From CAZDJQ01 sp964505765 (GTDB lineage Bacteria > Patescibacteriota > Microgenomatia > UBA12405 > JAHJSD01), in the NCBI GenBank assembly GCA_964505765.1, contig CAZDJQ010000006.1, positions 1-36,974 of the forward strand: a stretch of DNA of 36,974 nucleotides, read 5' to 3'. The notes beneath the pieces were generated by a model, which worked only from the letters and a program-made list of their open reading frames with translations, ran no database searches and had not been told where the DNA came from. Below are positions 14,691 to 22,600 of the stretch, one piece after another. Position 1 is the stretch's first letter. Each line of letters opens with the position of its first letter. A program made the translations under genes and the position numbers.

Positions 14691-15695
14691 TTATCTACTG
14701 ACAGACTTTTTATATAAGTCTAAGTTTTCCATCGCCAGCGCGGTCCCTTTTACCACCACCATCATCGGTTCTTCTACCCGATGGCAGGCGACACCAATTT
14801 CCCGTGATAAATACTCCTCCATTGCGTTTAATAATGATGTGCCGCCGGACAAAACAATCCCTTTATCAACAATATCGGAGACTAATTCCGGCGGGGTTTT
14901 TTCAAGCACCCCTTTTATCGCTCCCAAAATTTGCTTTAACGACGGCTGGATGGCAGTGTTTATCTCCTTATTGGACACCACCACTGTTTTAGGCAGTCCA
15001 TAAATTGCATCTCTGCCTTTTATTTTTTGTTTTTTCGCTGTTTTCGGGGGCAAAGCCGATCCCAAATCAATTTTCAACTGCTCGGTTGTCTGCTCCCCAA
15101 TAATTAAATTATGCTTTTTACGCAAATAACCGCCAATCGCATCATCAATTTTATTCCCGGCCACCCGGACGCTCTTGTGAGCGACCACCCCGCCCAAACA
15201 AATAACAGCCGCTTCAGTAGAGCCGCCGCCGATATCAACAATCATATTGCCGGATGCTTCCGCCACCGGAATTCGAGCCCCAATCGCCGCCGCCAAAGGC
15301 TCATCTATTAAATGCGCCACTCTTGCTCCAGCGTTTTTAGTCGCATCTAAAACTGCCCGCTGTTCAACCTGAGTAACTTCTGCCGGGACACAAACCATTA
15401 CCTCCGGCCTTAAGAAAAGAAATCGACCGCAAGTTTTCTGGATAAAATAGCGGAGCATCGCTTCGGTGATTTCATAATCAGCAATAACCCCGTCTCGCAT
15501 CGGCCGAGAAGCAGCAATAAACTCCGGGGTTCGGCCAAGCATGTTTTTTGCTTCTTTTCCTACTGCTAAAACTTTTCTATCTTCTACCGAAACCGCTACT
15601 ACCGTCGGCTCATTAAGAACTAAGCCCTTGTCCACTTCCCAAACTAAAGAATTTGAAGTTCCTAAATCAATCCCTAATTTTTTTAAAATTGCCAT
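14691..15695 (-). CDS. mreB: Rod-shape-determining actin homologue MreB
   Basis: Forms membrane-bound filaments that organise peptidoglycan synthesis. 334 residues, normal length. Actin-fold motifs occur in order: phosphate 1 GIDLGTSNSLVWEVDKGLV, connect 1, phosphate 2 MIVDIGGGSTEAAVICLGG, and adenosine motif IVLSGGTSLLNAMEEYLS. VMVCVPAEVTQVEQRAVLDA is typical of MreB rather than of DnaK or FtsA. It stands alone, without mreC/mreD next to it, and is separated by a 490-bp AT-rich spacer from the glycosyltransferase. Confidence 0.95.
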   Translation of the reverse strand: MAILKKLGIDLGTSNSLVWEVDKGLVLNEPTVVAVSVEDRKVLAVGKEAKNMLGRTPEFIAASRPMRDGVIADYEITEAMLRYFIQKTCGRFLFLRPEVMVCVPAEVTQVEQRAVLDATKNAGARVAHLIDEPLAAAIGARIPVAEASGNMIVDIGGGSTEAAVICLGGVVAHKSVRVAGNKIDDAIGGYLRKKHNLIIGEQTTEQLKIDLGSALPPKTAKKQKIKGRDAIYGLPKTVVVSNKEINTAIQPSLKQILGAIKGVLEKTPPELVSDIVDKGIVLSGGTSLLNAMEEYLSREIGVACHRVEEPMMVVVKGTALAMENLDLYKKSVSR

Positions 15696-15770
15696 ATAAT
15701 GATTATTTTTGCTGTATTTAGAATGAGTAGAATAATTACTTAAAACAAGTATAACATAGAATTAAAAAAC

Positions 15771-15842
15771 AACTGACATGTGACAAGTAACAATTGACAT
15801 TTGACGTTTGACCATTGACTGTCAGTTGTCAATTGTCAAAGG
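15771..15842. repeat. TTGAC-type heptamer repeat, inverted cluster
   Basis: Seven 7-bp units in one orientation (ACTGACA to ATTGACT, 15772-15820), then three in the other (GTCAGTT, GTCAATT, GTCAAAG, 15821-15841), so the tract can fold back on itself. It supplies the -35 box of the next gene. Confidence 0.9.
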
Positions 15843-15861
15843 TTCCCCTTTTTGATATTAT
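15833..15861 (+). promoter_or_regulatory. Leaderless promoter of PEGA-domain gene
   Basis: TTGTCA (15833-15838, within the heptamer repeat), 17-bp spacer, TATTAT (15856-15861), then 8 nt to GTG 15870. Confidence 0.6.
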
Positions 15862-15869
15862 AAAAGCCA

Positions 15870-17117
15870 GTGGACATTAAAGAAGCAAGAAAAACCGTTT
15901 TATTTTTATTTATTGCCCTATTCAGCCTGGTCGGCTTAACCTATTTAGCAGTAATTTTTATCCGCGGCTATCGGCCTAATGTCAGACAACACGGGTTGGG
16001 CATCCTTCCCACCGGGCTTTTAGTTGCTCAATCCACCCCGAAAAGCGCTTCTGTTTACATTGACGATAAACTGGCAACCGCAACGGACGACACCCTTAAT
16101 TTAAGTCCGGGAGAATACTATATAAAGATAGAAAAAGACGGCTATTTCCCCTGGGAGAAAAATATTGAAATAAAAAAAGAAGTTGTTACTTCAACCGACG
16201 CGATTTTGTTTAAGACCACTCCGAATCTAAAACCGTTAACCAATACCGGGGCGATAAATCCAACCGTATCTCCCGAAGGTTCGAAAATTGTTTATATTGT
16301 TACCAACGCCTCCAAAAGCAAAGACAACGGTGTTTGGCTGCTTGACCTTTATACCAATCTGCCGATCAACCGCTCCAATACCAGACAGCTGACTGAACTT
16401 ATTGAAGATTTTCCCTATGAAAACAGTGAATTTATTTGGGCTCCGGACAGCAGAAGTGTTCTTTTAGTGGAAAAGACGGAAGAGGAGCTTGACCAAGTTG
16501 ACGAAACTGAACTGTTGAGAGTTGATGCTTATCAAATTCCGATAGACCGTTTTACCGACAACGACCAAATCACAAACGTTAGTTTTCGTCTGGATATTAT
16601 CCTTAGTGAATGGGAACAGCAGGAACAAATTCTTTTGCAAGAAAAACTAAGCAAGCTTCCACAAGAGCTCATCCCGATTGCAACTAACTCCGCGGAACAG
16701 ATTAAATTTTCAGACGATGATGAAAAAATGTTATATCTCGCCACTGAATCCGCAACCATCCCCGAAAATCTTATTCCTCACCCACCGGCTCGGTCCACCC
16801 AGCCGGAAACCAGAGAGCTTATCCCTAATCATTGGTATGTTTACAACATCAAGGAAGACATCAACTTTGACCTCGGCTCAAATGAAAATTTGCCCGAACC
16901 GATTCGCTGGCTAAGCAACCAGCACTTAGTTTTTATCAACCAGGAAAACCAAGAAATAAAAGTGATTGAATACGACGGGAACAACCGTCAAAGCATTTAT
17001 TCCGGTCCGTTTGAAAATGACTATGTTTTCCCCTCGCCGAACGGAAAAAGCCTTATTACTTCAACATCGCTTCACTCTGACTCCCCCGGCAACCTCTACG
17101 AAGTCCAAATTAGGTAG
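15870..17117 (+). CDS. Membrane-anchored PEGA and beta-propeller-like protein
   Basis: 415 residues. An N-terminal transmembrane anchor (VLFLFIALFSLVGLTYLAVIF, about residues 10-30) puts the rest outside the membrane. A PEGA domain follows (about 65-110: SASVYIDDKLATAT, LSPGEYYIKIEKDGYFPWEK), a small beta fold common in cell-surface proteins. The remainder has repeated segments such as INPTVSPEGSKIVYIV, FIWAPDSRSVLLVE, IKFSDDDEKMLYLA and VFPSPNGKSLITS, resembling TolB/WD40-like propeller blades. Start is GTG 15870, placed 8 nt after the -10 box. Probably a surface binding protein; ligand unknown. Confidence 0.78.
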   Translation: MDIKEARKTVLFLFIALFSLVGLTYLAVIFIRGYRPNVRQHGLGILPTGLLVAQSTPKSASVYIDDKLATATDDTLNLSPGEYYIKIEKDGYFPWEKNIEIKKEVVTSTDAILFKTTPNLKPLTNTGAINPTVSPEGSKIVYIVTNASKSKDNGVWLLDLYTNLPINRSNTRQLTELIEDFPYENSEFIWAPDSRSVLLVEKTEEELDQVDETELLRVDAYQIPIDRFTDNDQITNVSFRLDIILSEWEQQEQILLQEKLSKLPQELIPIATNSAEQIKFSDDDEKMLYLATESATIPENLIPHPPARSTQPETRELIPNHWYVYNIKEDINFDLGSNENLPEPIRWLSNQHLVFINQENQEIKVIEYDGNNRQSIYSGPFENDYVFPSPNGKSLITSTSLHSDSPGNLYEVQIR

Positions 17118-17125
17118 AAATTCGG

Positions 17126-17199
17126 TCGGGGATGCCGGACTTGAACCGGCGACCTCGTGCTCCCGATGCACGCGCGCTAGCCGACTGCGCCAATCCCCG
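17126..17199 (-). tRNA. tRNA-Pro (CGG)
   Basis: Minus-strand cloverleaf with acceptor CGGGGAT/ATCCCCG, anticodon stem CGTGC/GCACG around loop ATCGGGA (anticodon CGG), and T-loop GGTTCAAGTCC. The C1 start of the acceptor is typical of bacterial tRNA-Pro. Position 32 is A, which is unusual. CCA is not encoded. Confidence 0.88.
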
Positions 17200-17221
17200 T
17201 TTAGCAGAGCTAAGTTAGACT

Positions 17222-17310
17222 TGGCGGAGGAGGTGGGATTCGAACCCACGTGAGCGGTAAAGCTCGCCAGTTTTCAAAACTGGTGTAATAGGCCTCTATA
17301 CGACTCCTCC
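17222..17310 (-). tRNA. tRNA-Ser (TGA)
   Basis: Acceptor GGAGGAG/CTCCTCC, anticodon stem CCAGT/ACTGG with loop TTTGAAA (anticodon TGA), long variable arm GAGC-TTTACC-GCTC, T-loop GGTTCGAATCC, discriminator G and encoded CCA (17222-17224). Confidence 0.93.
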
Positions 17311-17334
17311 TTGTCCTGCCGTGTACCTACGCGG

Positions 17335-17408
17335 TATCCCCGGAAGGATTCGAACCCTCGACCTCCTGCTTAGAAGGCAGGCGCTCTATCCGACTGAGCT
17401 ACGGGGAC
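17335..17408 (-). tRNA. tRNA-Arg (TCT)
   Basis: Acceptor GTCCCCG/CGGGGAT, anticodon stem CCTGC/GCAGG with loop CTTCTAA (anticodon TCT), T-loop GGTTCGAATCC, discriminator A, no encoded CCA. First gene of the minus-strand tRNA cluster Arg-Ser-Pro. A TAAAAT box lies upstream at 17429-17434. Confidence 0.92.
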
Positions 17409-17460
17409 AATTCCAACTCTACTTAAGTATTTTACCAGATTAGCTTAATTTTATAAATAT

Positions 17461-17488
17461 TGTAGGGGCAGGTTTTATGCCTGCCCGA
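17461..17488. repeat. GTAGGGGCAGG-family palindrome, intergenic copy
   Basis: TGTAGGGGCAGG, then TTTTATG, then CCTGCCCGA. The same 28-bp string occurs at 30577-30604. It lies between the tRNA cluster and the M16 protease gene. Confidence 0.9.
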
Positions 17489-17575
17489 TGTCGGAGCCTG
17501 ATTGCGGTCAATTTCCAATCTCTTCAAGTTGACGAATAGTTTCACAAAACATTACCAATATCAAAAACAACAGAT

Positions 17576-18823
17576 TTAATCATAAATTGCTAAATTTTTA
17601 TTCGGCCCGATTGCCGCCAAATACAAATTATCCGGACCAAACATCTCGTCTGCCAAAGATTTGACTTCGTCCAGCTTAACTCCAGCAATTTTGTCAAGTG
17701 TTTCCTGAACCGTTCTTACCCGGCCTTCCCTCAACCAACTGCCGGCCATCCAATCAGTCATATTTTCACTTGATTCCACTGATAAAAGAGTTCTGCCTCT
17801 AATTCCTTCTTTAGCATCATTAAATTCCTCTTCAGTAATTGAATCACTAATTTCAACCAATTCTTTTTTTATTACCTCCACCGCTTCCTGCGCTTTTTCA
17901 TTTCTTATCCCCGCTCCAACTCCAAACAGCCCTCCTTCAATATAATATCCCGTAGAAGCATAGACATAATAAGCCCAACCCCGCTTCTCTCTAATCTCAT
18001 TCCACAAGCGTGAACTCATTCCTGTCCCCAAAACATTCTTTAAAACTGCCATCGGCCAGCGGCGCTCATCTTTCAAACCAAAAACCGGCCGGCCCAAAAT
18101 CAAATGTGTCTGTTCAGTGTCCCGCTGATCAATAAAAACTTTTTCCGATTTAGACTGCCAATCAACATCTTTTACTTCGGCCGGAAATGGTTGGTAATCA
18201 CCCAACCATTTTTCAGCTAAGCCAAACACATCTTCAACTTCCGAATTTCCGGCAACAGCTAAGACCATGTTCTCAGGAGAAAATAAGCGTTTTTTAAAGT
18301 TTAAAAAATCGGAGCGCTGAAGTGAGCGAATACTATCTTTTGTTCCCAAACCACTTCTTCCCAACAAATTAGTCCCCAAAACCAATTCTCTAAACAAATC
18401 GCTTACTTTGGCTTTTGGCATATCTTCATACATGTTTATCTCCTCCAAAATAACTCCTCTTTCACAATCTATTTCTTCTTCTGCCAGCCGAGCATTAAAA
18501 ACAATGTCACTAATAAAATCGAACATCAAATCTAAATGTTTAGAGGTATTTTTTATCCAATAAGAAATTCTGTCCTTCCCGGTTGAAGCGTTGTAAACGG
18601 CGCCGATTTTATCTAATTCTTTAGCCATAATCAAAGGATCAGGCCGTTTTTCAGTCCCTTTAAAAGCCATATGCTCAAAAAAATGAGCTAAGCCGTGTTC
18701 ATTTTCTTTTTCATACTTTCCGCCGGCGCCGACATATAAATTAACTACCACTGAAGTCAAATCCATCTGGACAAAAACAACTTTTAAGCCGTTGTCCAAA
18801 ACTTTTTGATGATATTTAAACAT
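17576..18823 (-). CDS. M16 family zinc metalloprotease
   Basis: 415-residue insulinase/processing-peptidase-like protease. The inverted zinc motif H47-x-x-E50-H51 lies in HGLAHFFEHMAFKGTEKRP, and the third ligand glutamate is in RGVILEEINMYED. The second half retains the substrate-binding motif REKRGWAYYVYAS, so both M16 half-domains are present in one chain. Such enzymes degrade peptides or process precursors. No signal peptide is visible, so it is probably cytoplasmic. The gene stands alone, with a 255-bp repeat-rich region upstream. Confidence 0.92.
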   Translation of the reverse strand: MFKYHQKVLDNGLKVVFVQMDLTSVVVNLYVGAGGKYEKENEHGLAHFFEHMAFKGTEKRPDPLIMAKELDKIGAVYNASTGKDRISYWIKNTSKHLDLMFDFISDIVFNARLAEEEIDCERGVILEEINMYEDMPKAKVSDLFRELVLGTNLLGRSGLGTKDSIRSLQRSDFLNFKKRLFSPENMVLAVAGNSEVEDVFGLAEKWLGDYQPFPAEVKDVDWQSKSEKVFIDQRDTEQTHLILGRPVFGLKDERRWPMAVLKNVLGTGMSSRLWNEIREKRGWAYYVYASTGYYIEGGLFGVGAGIRNEKAQEAVEVIKKELVEISDSITEEEFNDAKEGIRGRTLLSVESSENMTDWMAGSWLREGRVRTVQETLDKIAGVKLDEVKSLADEMFGPDNLYLAAIGPNKNLAIYD

Positions 18824-18830
18824 AATTAAT

Positions 18831-18865
18831 AGTATATCGTATCTAATCCTTAGTATCTAGAGGAT
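18831..18865. repeat. Heptamer repeat tract upstream of M16 gene
   Basis: Five 7-bp units: AGTATAT, CGTATCT, AATCCTT, AGTATCT, AGAGGAT. Same 35-bp layout as the intragenic tracts but intergenic, 8 bp before the M16 start. Confidence 0.7.
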
Positions 18866-18922
18866 TTTAAAAATTTTGTTTATCCTTATAAAACAAATAT
18901 TAAATAATATATAAATCTACCG

Positions 18923-18958
18923 TCTAATAAACAGCTACGATCGTAGCATTTAATTAGA
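18923..18958. repeat. 36-bp imperfect palindrome centred on ACGATCGT
   Basis: Two 18-bp arms meeting at 18940/18941, 15 of 18 positions complementary, inner core GCTACGATCGTAGC. It lies 20 bp before copy B of the 42-nt repeat and shares its CGATCG centre. Confidence 0.8.
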
Positions 18959-18977
18959 CTTAGCTCAACCTAAATGT

Positions 18978-19019
18978 CGATTATTATGCACGATCCGCCA
19001 TAATAATCAAGATACTATA
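18978..19019 (+). repeat. 42-nt dispersed palindromic repeat, copy B
   Basis: CGATTATTATG arm, GATC at centre, CATAATAATCA arm and GATACTATA tail; aligns ungapped to copies A, C and D. Lies upstream of tRNA-Gly. Confidence 0.85.
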
Positions 19020-19049
19020 AGTCGTTGTTAAACTAAGCTAAATTTTTGA

Positions 19050-19055
19050 TATAAT
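19050..19055 (+). promoter_or_regulatory. -10 box of tRNA-Gly
   Basis: Perfect TATAAT 23 nt before the tRNA. The -35 region (GTTAAA or TTGTTA) is weak. Confidence 0.5.
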
Positions 19056-19078
19056 AAAGCCAGAGCAAGATAAAAATC

Positions 19079-19151
19079 GCGGGAGTAGTTCAGGGGCTAG
19101 AACGTCTCGTTGCCAACGAGAAGGTCGCCGGTTCGAATCCGGTCTCCCGCT
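19079..19151 (+). tRNA. tRNA-Gly (GCC)
   Basis: Acceptor GCGGGAG/CTCCCGC, anticodon stem TCTCG/CGAGA with loop TTGCCAA (anticodon GCC), T-loop GGTTCGAATCC, discriminator T, no encoded CCA. Confidence 0.93.
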
Positions 19152-19168
19152 CCCCGACCAATACCCTA

Positions 19169-19197
19169 TTGACAAAAGCCGGCCCTATATGTAACAT
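19169..19197 (+). promoter_or_regulatory. Leaderless promoter of PadR operon
   Basis: TTGACA (19169-19174), 17-bp spacer, TAACAT (19192-19197), 8 nt to ATG 19206. ATGTAACAT overlapping the -10 box resembles the ATGT...ACAT operator of PadR regulators, so autoregulation is plausible. Confidence 0.65.
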
Positions 19198-19205
19198 TGT
19201 TATAT

Positions 19206-19592
19206 ATGAACACAAAAGCCGGCCCCAACTGCTGTAAAAAATACCCGGAAAAACGCTGGGTGCAGTTTTTAATTTTAAGAGTGGTTTATGAAACCCCGTC
19301 TTACGGCTATAAGATTGTTGAGTCAATCGAGGATTTAACCGGGGGCCGACATAAAATCAAGCTTGGTTCAGCCTATACTCTGTTGCGCCGGATGGAAAAA
19401 CGGGGTTTACTAACTTCCAAATGGGAAAAAGGGAAAGAAACCCCTGACAAAAGAATCTATCGAGCAACTAAAAAGGGCGAACAGCTTTTGAAAAGCTGGC
19501 TGGAAGCGGTTATAGAAAGAAGGGAAATGATGAACAAAATGGTTGATTTTTATCAAAAACATTTCGGAGGTGAGAAAAATGAAAATAGATAA
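19206..19592 (+). CDS. PadR family transcriptional regulator
   Basis: 128-residue regulator. The winged helix reads VQFLILRVVYETPSYGYKIV, then LGSAYTLLRRMEKRGLLTSKW, then RIYRATKKGEQLLKSW, all PadR-like, with a C-terminal dimerisation helix. PadR proteins often repress linked multidrug exporters, and an ABC exporter lies two genes downstream. The start is ATG 19206, since an upstream TTG lies inside the -10 box. Two cysteines near the N-terminus (CCKK) are unusual and could sense redox or metal, but this is speculation. Confidence 0.9.
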   Translation: MNTKAGPNCCKKYPEKRWVQFLILRVVYETPSYGYKIVESIEDLTGGRHKIKLGSAYTLLRRMEKRGLLTSKWEKGKETPDKRIYRATKKGEQLLKSWLEAVIERREMMNKMVDFYQKHFGGEKNENR

Positions 19593-19884
19593 TATTTTAT
19601 CCGCTCAAGATTTTTCTGAGACAATCCCGGTGAAAACAGATATCTTAAAATCAAAAAAATTTAATGTTGTTCTGGTTTGTCTTGACGCTAATCAAGAAAT
19701 ACCACCCCACCCCGAACCCTATGCCGTCTTTTTTCTAGTACTTCAAGGCAAAGGGGTATTTACCAAAGGCGAAAAAAGCTTTAAACTTAAAAAAGATTCC
19801 GGTCTTTTTATTAATAAAAATGAACCGAGAGGGATTAAAGCGTTGGAGAAACTAACTATTTTGGGAATTCAAGATGGCCACTAA
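19579..19884 (+). CDS. Small cupin-domain protein
   Basis: 101-residue single-domain cupin. Beta-barrel motifs are IPPHPEPYAVFFLVLQGKGVF, a reduced form of cupin motif 1 with the G-x-G turn, and KKDSGLFINKNEPRGIKA for motif 2. Only part of the usual metal ligand set is visible, so metal binding is uncertain. ATG 19579 is chosen because GGAGGTGA lies 7 nt upstream. It overlaps the end of padR and the start of the ABC ATPase gene, so it belongs to the exporter operon. Possibly a small-molecule sensor. Confidence 0.8.
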   Translation: MKIDNILSAQDFSETIPVKTDILKSKKFNVVLVCLDANQEIPPHPEPYAVFFLVLQGKGVFTKGEKSFKLKKDSGLFINKNEPRGIKALEKLTILGIQDGH

Positions 19885-20821
19885 AAAAAATCAAAAAGCA
19901 ATTGAAGTAAACGGCCTGAGCAAAAAATACGGGCAGCTGACAGCGGTTGATAATATCTCTTTTCAAGTTAAAAAAGGTGAAGTTTTCGGCTTTTTGGGAC
20001 CCAACGGCGCCGGTAAAACAACAACCATCAGAATGTTAACCGGATTAACCAAACTCACCGAGGGCAAAGCTGAAATCTTTAATCACAATATTGAAAAAGA
20101 AGTTGTTCAAGCCAAAAAGTTAATCGGGATTGTTCCGGAAGAATCAAATGTTTACAAGGACTTAACCGCCTGGGGGAATTTAATTTTCACCGCTGATCTT
20201 TATCACCTGGAGAAAAATCAAGCCCGCCAAAAAGCCGAGGAATTATTAAAAACTTTTGAGCTTTTTCATCGCAAAGACGACAAAGTTCAAACATACTCCA
20301 AAGGGATGAAGCGAAGACTGACTCTGGCAATGGGCCTAATCAACAACCCCCGCTTGTTATTTTTAGATGAACCGACTTCCGGACTGGACGTAGAAAGCGC
20401 CAGAATTATTAAAGAAATCATCAACCGCCTCGGCCAACAGAAAATCACCATTTTTCTGACCACCCATAACATTGAAGAGGCCAATAAGACTTGCGACCGG
20501 GTGGCGATTATTAATCACGGTAAAATTGCGGCGATTGATACGCCGGAGAATCTAAAAAGGACCATCCAAAGCGTCCAATCAGTCGAAGTGGCTTTTAACC
20601 AACCGCTCTCTTGGGAAAAGATAAATTCCCTGGCCGGATCTCGCCAGATTAACAAAGTCCAGAAATTAGGAGATAAATATAAATTATATACTGACAGCCC
20701 GGAAAAAACCCTATCTGAACTTTGGGATTTCAGCCTTAAAAACAAATTAAAGATTATCAGCCTGAACACCCTCGGCCCTAATCTGGAAGAGGTATTTATA
20801 AAGTTAACTAAAGATAAATGA
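19874..20821 (+). CDS. ABC transporter ATP-binding protein (drug/ABC-2 type)
   Basis: 315-residue ATPase that would power the permease encoded next. It has Walker A FLGPNGAGKTTTIRML, signature motif TYSKGMKRRLTLAMGLI, Walker B RLLFLDEPTSGLD and the H-loop FLTTHNIEEA. The signature is YSKGM rather than the canonical LSGGQ, a common variant in the CcmA/DrrA group. The C-terminal extension (about residues 220-315) is typical of DrrA-like ATPases. Overlaps the cupin gene by 11 bp and the permease gene by 4 bp. Confidence 0.94.
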   Translation: MATKKNQKAIEVNGLSKKYGQLTAVDNISFQVKKGEVFGFLGPNGAGKTTTIRMLTGLTKLTEGKAEIFNHNIEKEVVQAKKLIGIVPEESNVYKDLTAWGNLIFTADLYHLEKNQARQKAEELLKTFELFHRKDDKVQTYSKGMKRRLTLAMGLINNPRLLFLDEPTSGLDVESARIIKEIINRLGQQKITIFLTTHNIEEANKTCDRVAIINHGKIAAIDTPENLKRTIQSVQSVEVAFNQPLSWEKINSLAGSRQINKVQKLGDKYKLYTDSPEKTLSELWDFSLKNKLKIISLNTLGPNLEEVFIKLTKDK

Positions 20822-21561
20822 TCCAAAAAATTATCAACAATTTAAAAGCAGCCTGGGCAATTACTAAAAAGGATATAAAAATCTACTACCTTCGGCCGGG
20901 CACATTGATGTTTGGAGTTATGTTCCCTTTATTTATGTTTCTCTCTTTTGCCGTCGGCAGAAACATCCCGGTTCCAGCTTTAATCCCGGGTTTAATCTCA
21001 TTAACCGTGTTGTTTTCGGCTTCATCAATCGGTCCGGTCGCCATTCCAATAGAAAGACGGGTTAAAACCTTTGACCGGCTGATTTCCGCTCCAATATCTT
21101 TTTACGCCGTGATTTTAGGTAAAGCTATCGGCGGAATGTTATTCAGCATCTTTATCAGCTGTATCGCCTTATTGGCCTCCTGGCTATTTTTAGGGGTAAC
21201 GATTACCAGCCCGGTTATTTTATTTCTCGGTCTGGTTTTAGCTTCTTTGTGTTTTTCTCTGCTGGGAAACATGTTTGCTATGTTCCCGACCGAAAACCCG
21301 GGTGATATTATGATGATGCTCAACTTTATCCGGCTGCCCTTAATGTTTATCAGCGGGATTTTTATTCCGGTCGAAACCCTGCCTTCCTGGGCAAAGATAG
21401 CCGCTTTTATCTCACCTTTAACTTATGCTAATGATCTGTTTAGATTTGGGATTGAGGGGAAAATTCATCTCAGCTTAACAGCTAATTCTATTATTTTGCT
21501 TATATTTGCCGGGGCCTTTCTTTTTATCGGCATCCGGCTGGACAAAAAATTCAGGGAGTAG
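20818..21561 (+). CDS. ABC-2 type permease
   Basis: 247-residue membrane protein with six hydrophobic segments, matching DrrB-like ABC-2 permeases. It begins with a cytoplasmic amphipathic region (AAWAITKKDIKIYYLRPG). The family motif is near FIRLPLMFISGIFIPVETLPSWAK, followed by ISPLTYANDLFRFGIEG. It pairs with the preceding ATPase (ATGA overlap) as a homodimeric exporter. The substrate is unknown; the PadR regulator suggests a toxic compound, antibiotic or lipid. The last 11 bp overlap the convergent murB. Confidence 0.92.
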   Translation: MIQKIINNLKAAWAITKKDIKIYYLRPGTLMFGVMFPLFMFLSFAVGRNIPVPALIPGLISLTVLFSASSIGPVAIPIERRVKTFDRLISAPISFYAVILGKAIGGMLFSIFISCIALLASWLFLGVTITSPVILFLGLVLASLCFSLLGNMFAMFPTENPGDIMMMLNFIRLPLMFISGIFIPVETLPSWAKIAAFISPLTYANDLFRFGIEGKIHLSLTANSIILLIFAGAFLFIGIRLDKKFRE

Positions 21562-22600
21562 GAACTGGCCCAACAATATTCACTTCAAAATCCAACTCTA
21601 CTCCGTAATTATTGAAAACGTCCCGGCGGATTTTTTCAGCTAAACTTAAAATCTCTTCCCCGCTTGCCTGCCGTTTGGTTACAATGCACAAAGCGTGTTT
21701 TACCGACACTCCGACATTTTCCTGCCACTTGCCTTTCCAGCCCAGCTCGTCAATCAGTCTGCCGGCCGGAATTTTAACCATTTCCCGCCCCTTATCACTG
21801 GGATAAGAAGCTAAATCCGGTAATTTTTCTTTCAACTGGCGATAGTTGTTTTTTTCAACCACCGGGTTGGTAAAAAAACAACCGCAGGTGCCCCAGCGGT
21901 CAATATCGGGAAGATTTCTACGTCTTTGGACTGCCACTGCTTCCATAACTTGTTGCAAGCTGTAGGGAGGCTTAGAAGCTCTTGCCAGTTCTTTTTTTAA
22001 AGAAGCATAATCACCACTCAGTTCATAACCGGCCTCAACCGGAGTCAGTTTAAAATAGGCATCAGTAATTAAAAACTTGTTTTTCAGCTCCTTCTTAAAA
22101 ACACTCGACCGATAATTATACCGGCAATCTTTATTACTAAAAATCTTTTTCCGACCGGTATCTAAATTTATTGCCGCCGCTTTTTCAATTACATCAGCAA
22201 TCTCCTGGCCGTAAGCGCCGATATTCTGGCTGACCGCTCCGCCGACTGTGCCCGGAATTCCAACTAGTTTTTCCATCCCTCCCCAACCCTGCTCAACCGT
22301 CCAGCGAACAATTTCATCCCAATCTTCGCCGGCCCCAACTTTAATTAAGACTCTATTATCTTTTTTTTCAATTACTTCTCTGCCTTTTATCTCCGGTTTA
22401 ATCACCAGGCCGTCAAAATTATTAACAAAAAGAATATTGCTGCCGCCGCCGAGAATTATTTTTTTCTCGGATTTAAACTTCGGCTTATTAATTATTTCTC
22501 TTATTTCTTCAACTGTTTTAGGAGCGGCAAGATATTTGGCAAATACTTCCACCCCAAACTGATTGTAAGGTCTTAAAGAAATATTCTTCTCAATTTTCAT
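21551..22600 (-). CDS. murB: UDP-N-acetylenolpyruvoylglucosamine reductase
   Basis: FAD enzyme that reduces UDP-GlcNAc-enolpyruvate to UDP-MurNAc, the second step of peptidoglycan precursor synthesis. Motifs: IILGGGSNILFVNNFDG, EKLVGIPGTVGGAVSQNIGAYGQE, and the C-terminal block CGCFFTNP, AGRLIDELGWKG, with KHALCIV. At 349 residues with the split substrate domain (QQVMEAVAVQRRRNLPD) it is a type I (E. coli-like) MurB. The ATG overlaps the stop of the upstream ligase-like gene by 11 bp. Confidence 0.95.
   Translation of the reverse strand: MKIEKNISLRPYNQFGVEVFAKYLAAPKTVEEIREIINKPKFKSEKKIILGGGSNILFVNNFDGLVIKPEIKGREVIEKKDNRVLIKVGAGEDWDEIVRWTVEQGWGGMEKLVGIPGTVGGAVSQNIGAYGQEIADVIEKAAAINLDTGRKKIFSNKDCRYNYRSSVFKKELKNKFLITDAYFKLTPVEAGYELSGDYASLKKELARASKPPYSLQQVMEAVAVQRRRNLPDIDRWGTCGCFFTNPVVEKNNYRQLKEKLPDLASYPSDKGREMVKIPAGRLIDELGWKGKWQENVGVSVKHALCIVTKRQASGEEILSLAEKIRRDVFNNYGVELDFEVNIVGPVPTP

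Noticed and set aside
16966..17253. Plus-strand frame through the tRNA cluster
   Set aside because: It is a shadow of the PEGA gene end and of tRNA-Pro and tRNA-Ser; not coding.
19090..19326. Minus-strand 78-residue frame
   Set aside because: It runs through tRNA-Gly and the padR start. Its apparent similarity to annotated short proteins arises from translated tRNA sequence.
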